Part shown: positions 1-5,871 of the stretch, in pieces
Layout of the letters: each line of letters starts with the position of its first letter
Numbering within the stretch: position 1 is the stretch's first letter
NCBI GenBank assembly: GCA_034117945.1
Contig: JAXEOR010000147.1
Span: 1-10,817, forward strand
Reading direction: 5' to 3'
Source: SIG438 sp034117945
GTDB taxonomy: Bacteria; Bacillota; Clostridia; HGM11514
DNA: 10,817 nucleotides
The notes under the pieces: model-generated
What the model was told of the DNA's origin: nothing
The model's input: only the letters and a program-made list of their open reading frames with translations
The model's database searches: none
Position numbers and translations under genes: made by a program

Positions 1-60
1 TAACACAGAAACAACCATAGCCAGCACCAATGCCAGTGAAATGGTCTTTTTGCTTTTCAT
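1..60 (-). CDS. N-terminal fragment of an exported protein (family unknown)
   Basis: Only the first 20 codons are inside the window; the gene continues past position 1. The visible residues, beginning MKSKKTISLALVLAMVV, form a signal-peptide start: a lysine-rich n-region followed by a hydrophobic core, so the product is probably exported or anchored at the membrane. The start is chosen because AAAGGAG lies 9 nt upstream of this ATG, while two nearer upstream ATGs (overlapping ATGATG) run straight into a TGA. The gene has its own promoter at 104-132 and sits downstream of the terminator that ends the CuAO/HtrA operon, so it is a separate transcription unit. The mature domain is not visible, so no function can be given. 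Confidence 0.75.
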   Translation of the reverse strand, partial: MKSKKTISLALVLAMVVSVL

Positions 61-103
61 GTCATCATACTCCTTTTAGAAATAAAATATAAATTACATG
101 GTT

Positions 104-132
104 ATTATAACATAGGTTTGTACAAAAGTAAA
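104..132 (-). promoter_or_regulatory. Sigma-A type promoter for the exported-protein gene at 1-60
   Basis: On the minus strand a TTTACT -35 box (127-132, 4 of 6 consensus bases) is separated by exactly 17 bp from a perfect TATAAT -10 box (104-109). The predicted start point lies about 35-40 nt upstream of the start codon. The spacer contains the TTTGTACAAA palindrome, so a bound protein would block RNA polymerase. Confidence 0.7.
117..126. promoter_or_regulatory. Palindromic operator candidate TTTGTACAAA (copy 1)
   Basis: A perfect 10-bp palindrome lies between the -35 and -10 boxes of the promoter at 104-132. The same palindrome, extended to 14 bp, occurs at 3326-3339 just downstream of the HtrA operon promoter. 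The shared word and its position in both promoter regions suggest a common repressor. The regulator is not in the window and no family is assigned. Confidence 0.4.
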
Positions 133-164
133 GAGAAAATATTCTTTGAAATTCAAATGCAGGC

Positions 165-201
165 TTTATAAAACCAGCCGCCGGTATTTCCCGACGGCTG
201 G
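165..201 (-). terminator. Rho-independent terminator of the HtrA/CuAO operon
   Basis: Read on the minus strand, 16 nt after the stop codon at 218, CCAGCCGTCGG pairs with CCGGCGGCTGG across a 6-nt loop (11-bp stem, one G-U pair, 174-201). A TTTTAT run follows (about 168-173). This closes the two-gene operon and separates it from the gene at 1-60. Confidence 0.85.
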
Positions 202-217
202 CTTCTGATGCTGATTT

Positions 218-2158
218 TTATTTCAGATCAATGGATTCCAAAATGGCAGTTTCGATCTCCTGGGCCTTCTCCCCGTAATACTTATCGGGGCTGGAGAAGG
301 TAATAAAGTAATAAACATTATTCTTTTCAACAATCCACTGATCCCATCTCATTTTTTCTCCGTTTTTTAAAATATCATAATAGGAGAAGGTGTAGCCCTT
401 TACACCGTCAATCTTAACGCTTTCCAAGGAGGTACTAATCAGCTTCACATCATCCTGCTTCTGATAATCATTCATCATGTTTACTCCAACCTCTCTTACG
501 GACGGCGAATTGTTTTCTCCCAAAACGGCATAAATATCAAAAGCATAAACCCCAGAATTCTCCATGGCGAAGATTTCCCCGGCCTCCTGCTCCACAATCC
601 ACTCGGAGGGCAGCGAAACGGCAAAAGAATATTTTGCGTCCTTATACTCTTTATAACGAAGCTCCTCCTCTTCGTTAATTCGAATCATTTTCCCTACTTT
701 TTCTTTATTAATGGTTCCGATCTGCACAGAATCCAAGATAATTTTGCTTTGCGCCTCTGCCTCGGCCTTGGTTCCTACGATATCATAGCTGATATTATAG
801 AAGTAATCCCCCGCGTCGATAAACACATCCCAGTCATAGGTGGTTTCGCTTTCGTCCTTGATTTCCCGGGTGTAATAAACCGCCGGCAGCCCTGCAACAG
901 TGGTTGTCTGCAAATCAGAGAAGGACACATAATCCATGTTCAGCAGCTTTTCGTTGTTCACCCGGTCATGCTCTGCCCAATACCGATAATCCTTGCCCTC
1001 CTCACTGGAATAAACGCTGATGAAGAAATTCAAAGAGGTGCTTTCGGAATATTCCTTATAAAACCGGAACTCGTTGACCGAGTTGCTCCCGTAGGAGTAC
1101 TCCACAAAGTCGCCGGGAACCAAAAGGCTGACCTCCATTTCCTTGGACTGGAAGGTATGCATATTATTGCTGTCCACATCAGACAAGTCCTCCGCCTTGG
1201 TCTGCTGGAAGGATAAATCGAAGGTATCCAGCATTTCCACCAGGGAATTGAATTCCGTCAATCCTTCTTCAATAGAAACGGCCGACATCAATCTATAGAT
1301 CTTATCCGTTCCGATATAGCTGCGCAAATCCATATAAGCGGTTTTTGTTTTCAGCTGAAGATTGGCATATTCCACCCCGGAGGCTGTTTTGCCCTTCTTT
1401 AATTCAATCACGCTCTGATTTTCCGCAAGTGTTTTCATACTGGAATAAACAGATTCCACATCTGCATCCTCTGCTCTTTTGCTGATGACCAGCGCAAAAG
1501 AGCAGTCATGACCGGAAGAGGTAAAATAATTTTTGTACCCGTCAAAGGAGCGCTCTGCCAGCTGAAATTCAGGGCTGCGCTTCATAGACCAGCCCAGATA
1601 GCTGTCTCCCACATATTCCTTATTGGAGCGCTTTAACAAAAGGGCATAGTCCTTAATGCTGTTGGAATTGGTCACCTCCTTCACCACTGTTACCCGCTGG
1701 GTTTCCTCCTCCCAGCCCACATCCGCTCCAAAGGTTTCTGTAATAAACCGCAGGGGAAGCATGGTTCTGTCATTGGTTACCTCGGGAGCGGTCAAAAGCT
1801 CCACATCCTCTCCGTCCACCTGCGCAATTCTACTGCCGATGGTCAGAACAATTTCAACGCCGCCGTAGGTCACCGTTGCCTGCTGGCTTTCTTCGTCCCA
1901 GGCAACGTCAGCACCAAAGCTTTCCGAAATCAGGCGAACCGGCACCAAGGTTACGTCATTGACCACATAAGGGGCAACATAGTCCACCATTTCCCCATTT
2001 ACGCTGATCTGATCGTCTCCAATGGAAAAGGAAATTTCGACCTTTTCAATCTCTGCGTTGCTTACCTCCGTCAGCTCCGGATCCTCTGCAAAAACGCCGA
2101 CGGCGCAGCCAAGCGCCATAACGCCGGCCATACACAAGCTTATCCATTTCTTTCTCAT
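218..2158 (-). CDS. Secreted CuAO_N1-domain protein with three tandem PsbP/MOG1-like modules
   Basis: A 646-residue exported protein. Residues 1-24 are a signal peptide (MRKKWISLCM start, likely cleavage after VFA). Residues about 50-162 are a copper amine oxidase N-terminal (CuAO_N1) domain with two similar halves, each with the P(L/V)R(L/F)I(S/T)E(S/T)FGADV(A/G)W signature near 73-87 and 135-149. This domain is a surface or stalk module in clostridia and does not imply copper oxidase activity. Three modules of about 150 residues follow (about 165-316, 330-482, 500-646). Each has a central aromatic-rich beta region and ends in a helix followed by a similar tail: LDTFDLS, LDSVQIG, LESIDLK. 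I read them as PsbP/MOG1-fold (DUF1795-like) repeats, an inference from pattern. The start is the ATG at 2158: AAGGAGG ends 6 nt upstream, and the upstream in-frame ATG at 2176 would only translate the ribosome binding site as MRRRRI. It lies 14 nt after the HtrA stop, in one operon with it. Function unknown; possibly extracellular stress sensing or ligand binding. Confidence 0.85.
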   Translation of the reverse strand: MRKKWISLCMAGVMALGCAVGVFAEDPELTEVSNAEIEKVEISFSIGDDQISVNGEMVDYVAPYVVNDVTLVPVRLISESFGADVAWDEESQQATVTYGGVEIVLTIGSRIAQVDGEDVELLTAPEVTNDRTMLPLRFITETFGADVGWEEETQRVTVVKEVTNSNSIKDYALLLKRSNKEYVGDSYLGWSMKRSPEFQLAERSFDGYKNYFTSSGHDCSFALVISKRAEDADVESVYSSMKTLAENQSVIELKKGKTASGVEYANLQLKTKTAYMDLRSYIGTDKIYRLMSAVSIEEGLTEFNSLVEMLDTFDLSFQQTKAEDLSDVDSNNMHTFQSKEMEVSLLVPGDFVEYSYGSNSVNEFRFYKEYSESTSLNFFISVYSSEEGKDYRYWAEHDRVNNEKLLNMDYVSFSDLQTTTVAGLPAVYYTREIKDESETTYDWDVFIDAGDYFYNISYDIVGTKAEAEAQSKIILDSVQIGTINKEKVGKMIRINEEEELRYKEYKDAKYSFAVSLPSEWIVEQEAGEIFAMENSGVYAFDIYAVLGENNSPSVREVGVNMMNDYQKQDDVKLISTSLESVKIDGVKGYTFSYYDILKNGEKMRWDQWIVEKNNVYYFITFSSPDKYYGEKAQEIETAILESIDLK

Positions 2159-2164
2159 TATTCT

Positions 2165-2171
2165 CCTCCTT
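2165..2171 (-). promoter_or_regulatory. Ribosome binding site deciding the start at 2158
   Basis: AAGGAGG with a 6-nt spacer to the ATG at 2158. It overlaps the codons for the four arginines of the longer reading frame, showing that the longer start at 2176 is not used. Confidence 0.8.
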
Positions 2172-2172
2172 C

Positions 2173-3306
2173 TCATTCATCGGACAATACCAATCCAACC
2201 CACAGGGATTCTCCTCCCCGCTCCACGGTCAGATAGGCAGTGTCACCCATCACATATTTTTTCATTACCTCATGATAGTCTGCCAGACTATGCACCTCAT
2301 CTTCTCCGATTTTTGTCACAACATCGCCCACCTGCAGCCCGGCCTGTTCTCCCTTTGAGCCGGCCGCCACCTTTTGCACCGTCAGCCCTTCCCGGGTGGG
2401 AAGCCCCAGCATAGACGCCCAGGATTCCTCAAAAACAACGCCCGTTTCGGCTCGTCTCACCTTTCCGTAGCGCTCAAACTGGGAAATCACATACTGCACC
2501 GTATCAACCGGAATGGAAAAGCCCATCCCCTCGATGCCCGTTGCTGCAAATTTCGCAGAATTGATGCCCAAAAGCTCTCCTTTCAGATTCACCAAAGGAC
2601 CTCCCGAATTGCCGGGATTGATGGCAGCATCTGTCTGGATCAGATGATAGCTTTCTCCGATCTGACAGTGAACTCCGCTGATGATTCCCTTGGAGGCGGA
2701 GTTTCTCAGAGAAAAGGAAACCGGCGTTCCGATTGCCACCACCGTCTGTCCGGGAACCACCGTGCCCGCGTCTGCAAAGGAAATGGGCTTCATTCCGATC
2801 CGATCAATTTTGACAACGGCCAGATCAGACTCCGCATCTATGTATTTCAGTCTGCCTTCATAGCCCTGTCCGTCGCTCATCACAACGATGATCTGCTTTA
2901 AATTTTTCACCACGTGAGCGTTTGTCAAAATTTCTCCGCCGCTTTTGATCACAACCCCTGTTCCGTGAGCCATGGACTGGACATGCTCGCTTTGACTCAA
3001 GCGATCGTCCGCATAATTTCCCACAATAGCCACCACCGATTTTGACACCTGGGCAATCACCTGACTGACGTTTCCTTCGTTCTCCAGAGTAATACTGGCG
3101 GTCTGAGCCTGCTCATTCCAGTCCACCTGAGCCCCAAGCCCCTCTGACACCGCCCGAAGCGGAACAAAAATCCGATCGTTCTGAACTATACACTCTGTCT
3201 CTAATTCCTTTTGATTCACCAAAATTCTGGGCGAACCGCCCGCATAAGCCATCCCGGCAGAGGCAACCGCAGCCCCCACGAGGATTCCTGCAACAAATTT
3301 TTTAAT
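2173..3306 (-). CDS. Secreted HtrA/DegP-like serine protease with N-terminal CuAO_N1-type domain and PDZ domain; probable ATT start
   Basis: A trypsin-like serine protease of the HtrA family, expected to cleave misfolded or damaged proteins outside the membrane. Numbered from the ATT start (377 residues): signal peptide 1-22 ending AYA; CuAO_N1-type half-domain about 24-75 (IFVPLRAVSEGLGAQVDW); protease about 80-265 with the triad His131 (TNAHVV), Asp161 (SDLAVVKID) and Ser234 (NPGNSGGPL); PDZ about 285-377. No membrane anchor other than the signal peptide is seen. The frame is open only back to a TAG at 3319-3321 and holds no ATG, TTG or CTG upstream of the GTG at 3279. That GTG would cut the signal peptide and remove its lysines. 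ATT at 3306 lies 8 nt after AGGAGG and gives a classic MKKFVAGILVG start, so it is preferred. A 24-kDa-class protease core plus PDZ matches the family; the CuAO domain is the unusual part and is shared with the next gene. Confidence 0.88.
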   Translation of the reverse strand: MKKFVAGILVGAAVASAGMAYAGGSPRILVNQKELETECIVQNDRIFVPLRAVSEGLGAQVDWNEQAQTASITLENEGNVSQVIAQVSKSVVAIVGNYADDRLSQSEHVQSMAHGTGVVIKSGGEILTNAHVVKNLKQIIVVMSDGQGYEGRLKYIDAESDLAVVKIDRIGMKPISFADAGTVVPGQTVVAIGTPVSFSLRNSASKGIISGVHCQIGESYHLIQTDAAINPGNSGGPLVNLKGELLGINSAKFAATGIEGMGFSIPVDTVQYVISQFERYGKVRRAETGVVFEESWASMLGLPTREGLTVQKVAAGSKGEQAGLQVGDVVTKIGEDEVHSLADYHEVMKKYVMGDTAYLTVERGGESLWVGLVLSDE

Positions 3307-3314
3307 ACGCTCTC

Positions 3315-3320
3315 CCTCCT
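3315..3320 (-). promoter_or_regulatory. Ribosome binding site deciding the ATT start of the HtrA-like gene
   Basis: A perfect AGGAGG is followed by 8 nt (GAGAGCGT) and then ATT AAA AAA. The next conventional start, GTG at 3279, is 35 nt from this site and has only a weak AGGA of its own. The spacing argues that translation begins at the ATT. Confidence 0.65.
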
Positions 3321-3325
3321 ATCTC

Positions 3326-3339
3326 TTTTTGTACAAAAA
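3326..3339. promoter_or_regulatory. Palindromic operator candidate TTTTTGTACAAAAA (copy 2)
   Basis: A perfect 14-bp palindrome whose core TTTGTACAAA is identical to the site at 117-126. Relative to P1 it lies about 8-21 nt after the predicted transcription start and just upstream of the ribosome binding site, so a bound repressor could block transcript initiation or escape. Confidence 0.4.
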
Positions 3340-3353
3340 ACTATTTCATGGAT

Positions 3354-3382
3354 ATTATACCATATTCTTCACTATTTGTCAA
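3354..3382 (-). promoter_or_regulatory. Promoter P1 of the HtrA/CuAO operon (perfect sigma-A consensus)
   Basis: On the minus strand TTGACA (3377-3382) and TATAAT (3354-3359) are separated by exactly 17 bp. Both hexamers match the vegetative sigma consensus at every base. The predicted start point is near 3347, giving a leader of about 40 nt before the ATT start codon. Confidence 0.88.
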
Positions 3383-3481
3383 TGATTCATATTAAATTCC
3401 CTGTTTTACAGGAGAAATTCTGCTATTCCCGGCCGGGTTTATTTGGAAAATATGGAAGTCGTTTTGATCAGCTCCTTTTAT

Positions 3482-3515
3482 TACAAATGTACTATATTTA
3501 TATATTACACCTGTA
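3482..3515. promoter_or_regulatory. Paired TACANNTGTA operators (BlaI/MecI/CopY type)
   Basis: TACAAATGTA at 3482-3491 and TACACCTGTA at 3506-3515 both match TACANNTGTA, the known operator pattern of the BlaI/MecI/CopY winged-helix repressors. Their centres are 24 bp apart. The first-transcribed site overlaps the P2 -10 box and the other covers its predicted start point, so occupancy would shut P2. No such repressor gene is in the window; the regulator family is inferred from the motif alone. Confidence 0.5.
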
Positions 3516-3530
3516 ATAGAATTTTGTCAA
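3502..3530 (-). promoter_or_regulatory. Second promoter candidate P2 upstream of the HtrA-like gene
   Basis: TTGACA (3525-3530) is followed by a 17-bp spacer and TAATAT (3502-3507, 4 of 6 consensus bases). It begins about 40 bp after the esterase terminator. Its transcript would start near 3495 and reach the HtrA-like gene through a leader of about 190 nt. Confidence 0.55.
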
Positions 3531-3570
3531 GTATTTTTAAAAAAATTCCAAAAGAACCCTGAATTTTTTC

Positions 3571-3618
3571 ATAAAAAGGGGCTGCGGCAAAAGGGGTTTT
3601 CCCGTTCTGTCGCAGCCC
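3571..3618 (-). terminator. Rho-independent terminator of the esterase gene
   Basis: On the minus strand GGGCTGCGAC pairs with GCCGCAGCCC (10 bp, one G-U pair; outer arms 3609-3618 and 3579-3588). An inner GGG-AAAA-CCC hairpin and a CTTTTTAT tract (about 3571-3578) complete it. It starts 13 nt after the stop codon. Confidence 0.88.
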
Positions 3619-3631
3619 GTACTCTTTGCTG

Positions 3632-5629
3632 TTATTCTATGTTCAGCTCTGCCACCGGCAGAAAAGGCTTCAGGTTGCCGTTTAGTGCCATCAGCTTGAC
3701 TTCAGAAGTGCCTGCTGGGATCTCTGCCGAGCCGGTAAGCTGCCCTGTCTGCCCCTTTGTGATCTGCCGCGGGAATGAGCAGGCAGACAAAAATTTTCCC
3801 TGGCTGTCGTAAAATCCAGCAAACAGATAGAGAGTTCTGTCCACCTCAACCTGCCCAAGGGGAACGGAAAAGACCGCCTTGTTGTCCTGCTTTACAATTG
3901 ACGCAGTTCCTGCCAGGGGGGTATCCCCTTTCACCTCTATACGGACAGGAATGATCACATCCGCATCCTCAGCCAGGCCATACAGCGTATATACTGCTTC
4001 CTCCTCGGTTGAAATGCCGCTTAAGGACCACAGCGCCTTTTGCTGAACGGCACTTCCGTCCGCCTTGGTCAGAGAAACCTCCTCCGGCAGTCCATAGGGA
4101 TCTCCCTGAGGCACCACCTGCTCTACAGCCTCTGCCTGATACAGGGGAACCTTTTCCGGCCGCACCTCGGTAACCTGGCAGCTAAAGGGACACAGGGGAA
4201 GTCCCTCTGAATTGACCAGATTCACATCCGCATAGGTGTCAATTACTGCCGTATCCTCCTCTGTATTCAGCTTGGATTCATCATAGGGATACATGTGCTT
4301 TTCCACTGCATAGGAGATCTGCTTGATCTGGGCAACCGCCGGGCAGGTGATGGTAACGGTATTTTCCCCCGAAATCACGGCACTGGCCTCATAAAACACA
4401 CCGTCTGCTCCCGCCGCCATAAAGCAGCGGGGTGCCTTTCCGTCTGTGGTTTTCAGCCCCTCATAGGCATGAGAGAAGGTGATCGTCGCCTGATTGCCTG
4501 CCGCCTCCGCTTTTTGATAAAGGGGGCTGGACCATTTGTCCTCCAGGCCGTACACCAGCCCCAAAGCTGACAAAGCCAGCCGCTGACCCACAGGCTTTTT
4601 ATTGTTGGGATGCAGCGCATCAAACCCGGCTCCGATATCCGGCGGGCAGTCCATTGACACTGCAATGCCCACATTGTCCAATTCGTGATACACCTCCAGC
4701 TGCCCCAGTCTGGCAGTGCTGAAATCCTCCATAATATAACTCCCTGTCCAGCTGGCATAATATTTCATCGGGCTGGGCGGCAGGGCTACAAACAAAAAGG
4801 GCATATCGCTGTCCTGCCAGTCCGTCCGCCAGGAGGTGATCAGCTTTTTAAAATCGGAGGCAAAGGTTTTGTTATACCGATCCCCTTCCCCCTGGTACCA
4901 CATCACTCCCCGAACGCTAAGCCGGGTTAAGGGTGCCACCTTGGTATTATACCGCCCTGCGCCCGGCTCTCCCGCCGCAGAGGGTCCCTGATAGGAAGAC
5001 ATTCCTGCGCCCCCGATGGCGCAGCAAATGCCCCCAACGGGCATATCCAGCTCCTGATACAGCCGATCCAAAGCGCTGTATCCGACGGCGGAATAGTTCT
5101 GCACCGCAGACCGGCTTGCCGTCACCCACTTTCCTTTCAGATCCTTTTCTCTGGCAGAGGACTGGGTATCTGCGGTATTGATAAACAGCCGGATTTGATC
5201 CATAGTCTGAGAGGGCAGAATGTCATTGGCATAGCTCCCCGTATGACCGGTCAGCTTGGCCATATTGCTTTGCCCGCTCTGCACCCAAAGCTCTCCCACC
5301 AGCACATCCTCCACCGTCACAGAGGAGGAAGAGGTGGAGAACACCAGCTGATAAGGCCCTCCTGCCGTTACAGCGGGCAGCTCAGCCTGAAAGCTTCCGT
5401 CCGCCTCCGCTTTTGCCTGCCCCCGAAGGATCACGTCACTGCCTGACCGCAGCCGGATCTGCACCGTTGCCCCGGGCTCTGCCGTTCCCCAAAGCCGAAT
5501 GGGCTTCCCCTGCTGGAGCAGCATGTGATCCCCGATCAGATTGGGCAGCTGAATCTCCGCAGCACTGACGGGCACCAGCTGACTGAAAAGGAGCAATGCC
5601 AGTAAAAATACCATCAAAATCTTTTTCAT
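3632..5629 (-). CDS. Secreted sialate O-acetylesterase-like SGNH hydrolase
   Basis: About 665 residues. The family removes O-acetyl groups from sialic acids or related glycans, exposing host or dietary glycans for use; this substrate is inferred from family only. Residues about 1-23 are a signal peptide (MKKILMVFLLALLLF, cleavage after VSA). A beta domain (about 26-108, LPNLIGDHMLLQQGKP... and a carbohydrate-binding-like sandwich) precedes the esterase domain: LWVQSGQSNMA near 115-124 carries the nucleophile Ser in GQSNM (about Ser121), GGAGMSS near 206-212 and MWYQGEGD near 243-250 supply family motifs, and DALH near 337-340 gives the Asp/His pair. Residues about 480-665 form a C-terminal part I cannot assign, probably beta domains. 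The start at 5629 is preferred over the adjacent ATG at 5632 because a GAGGG site lies 7 nt away rather than 4. No clear promoter is seen upstream; it may depend on readthrough from gapA or an atypical promoter. Confidence 0.85.
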   Translation of the reverse strand: MKKILMVFLLALLLFSQLVPVSAAEIQLPNLIGDHMLLQQGKPIRLWGTAEPGATVQIRLRSGSDVILRGQAKAEADGSFQAELPAVTAGGPYQLVFSTSSSSVTVEDVLVGELWVQSGQSNMAKLTGHTGSYANDILPSQTMDQIRLFINTADTQSSAREKDLKGKWVTASRSAVQNYSAVGYSALDRLYQELDMPVGGICCAIGGAGMSSYQGPSAAGEPGAGRYNTKVAPLTRLSVRGVMWYQGEGDRYNKTFASDFKKLITSWRTDWQDSDMPFLFVALPPSPMKYYASWTGSYIMEDFSTARLGQLEVYHELDNVGIAVSMDCPPDIGAGFDALHPNNKKPVGQRLALSALGLVYGLEDKWSSPLYQKAEAAGNQATITFSHAYEGLKTTDGKAPRCFMAAGADGVFYEASAVISGENTVTITCPAVAQIKQISYAVEKHMYPYDESKLNTEEDTAVIDTYADVNLVNSEGLPLCPFSCQVTEVRPEKVPLYQAEAVEQVVPQGDPYGLPEEVSLTKADGSAVQQKALWSLSGISTEEEAVYTLYGLAEDADVIIPVRIEVKGDTPLAGTASIVKQDNKAVFSVPLGQVEVDRTLYLFAGFYDSQGKFLSACSFPRQITKGQTGQLTGSAEIPAGTSEVKLMALNGNLKPFLPVAELNIE

Positions 5630-5730
5630 CATTTATCCCTCACTGTTATTTTGATTTCATTTTTTCTATTTGATCAGCCAAAGCTGTTTTTGGAAAGCAC
5701 ACAGGGAGCCAGGCCGACTCCAATACCAAA

Positions 5731-5786
5731 GAAAGCAAGAAAAACGGCTTGCATATTTGCGAACTTTTCCGTTATTTCTTGCTTTC
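5731..5786. repeat. Long inverted repeat between gapA and the esterase gene
   Basis: The arms at 5731-5747 (17 bases, starting GAAAGCAAG) and 5769-5786 (18 bases) are complementary over 17 bp with a single unpaired base and a 21-nt loop. In the gapA transcript this would form a strong stem, but no U-run follows directly on the minus strand. It may be an atypical terminator or a processing/stability hairpin; its function is uncertain. Confidence 0.55.
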
Positions 5787-5805
5787 CTGCTTTTATTTCA
5801 TTTTG

Positions 5806-5838
5806 TTAAGACTGACCTGTTTCGGAGGGCAGTGCCAT
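5806..5838 (-). CDS. Possible 10-residue leader peptide (MALPSETGQS)
   Basis: A tiny frame of ten codons plus TAA starts with ATG at 5838, 5 nt after a GGAGGAGG ribosome binding site (5844-5851). That is a better site than those of several real genes nearby. It lies 34 nt after the gapA stop and upstream of the long inverted repeat and the esterase gene. A CCCTCC inside the frame could pair with the ribosome binding site. It could be a leader peptide, a gapA tail remnant or chance; there is no homology evidence. Confidence 0.2.
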   Translation of the reverse strand: MALPSETGQS

Positions 5839-5871
5839 GGCGGCCTCCTCCTTTTTGTCAGCACTTCGCTG

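Larger units (their letters stand above)
3307..3631. other. Intergenic regulatory region between esterase and HtrA-like genes
   Basis: This 325-bp stretch holds no supported gene. In transcription order (minus strand) it contains: the esterase terminator (3571-3618); promoter P2 (3502-3530) with two TACANNTGTA sites (3482-3515); an orphan ribosome-binding-like AAAAGGAG at 3472-3479 with no ATG, GTG or TTG at usable distance; a 10-bp palindrome CCCGGCCGGG at 3428-3437; a small hairpin CCTGT-TTT-ACAGG at 3400-3412; promoter P1 (3354-3382); the TTTTTGTACAAAAA palindrome (3326-3339); and the ribosome binding site at 3315-3320. The span 3383-3500 could be a long 5' leader from P2 or the remains of a lost gene. 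Confidence 0.6.

Noticed and set aside
218..2158. Copper amine oxidase enzyme
   Set aside because: Only the N-terminal CuAO_N1 stalk-type domain is present; no catalytic amine oxidase domain or copper ligands follow.
2159..2176. Upstream start of the CuAO protein giving MRRRRI at the N-terminus
   Set aside because: Those codons are the ribosome binding site of the true start at 2158, and nothing resembling a ribosome binding site precedes 2176.
4453..4758. Minus-strand 101-codon frame within the esterase gene
   Set aside because: Alternative frame of a gene whose own frame has signal peptide and catalytic motifs throughout.
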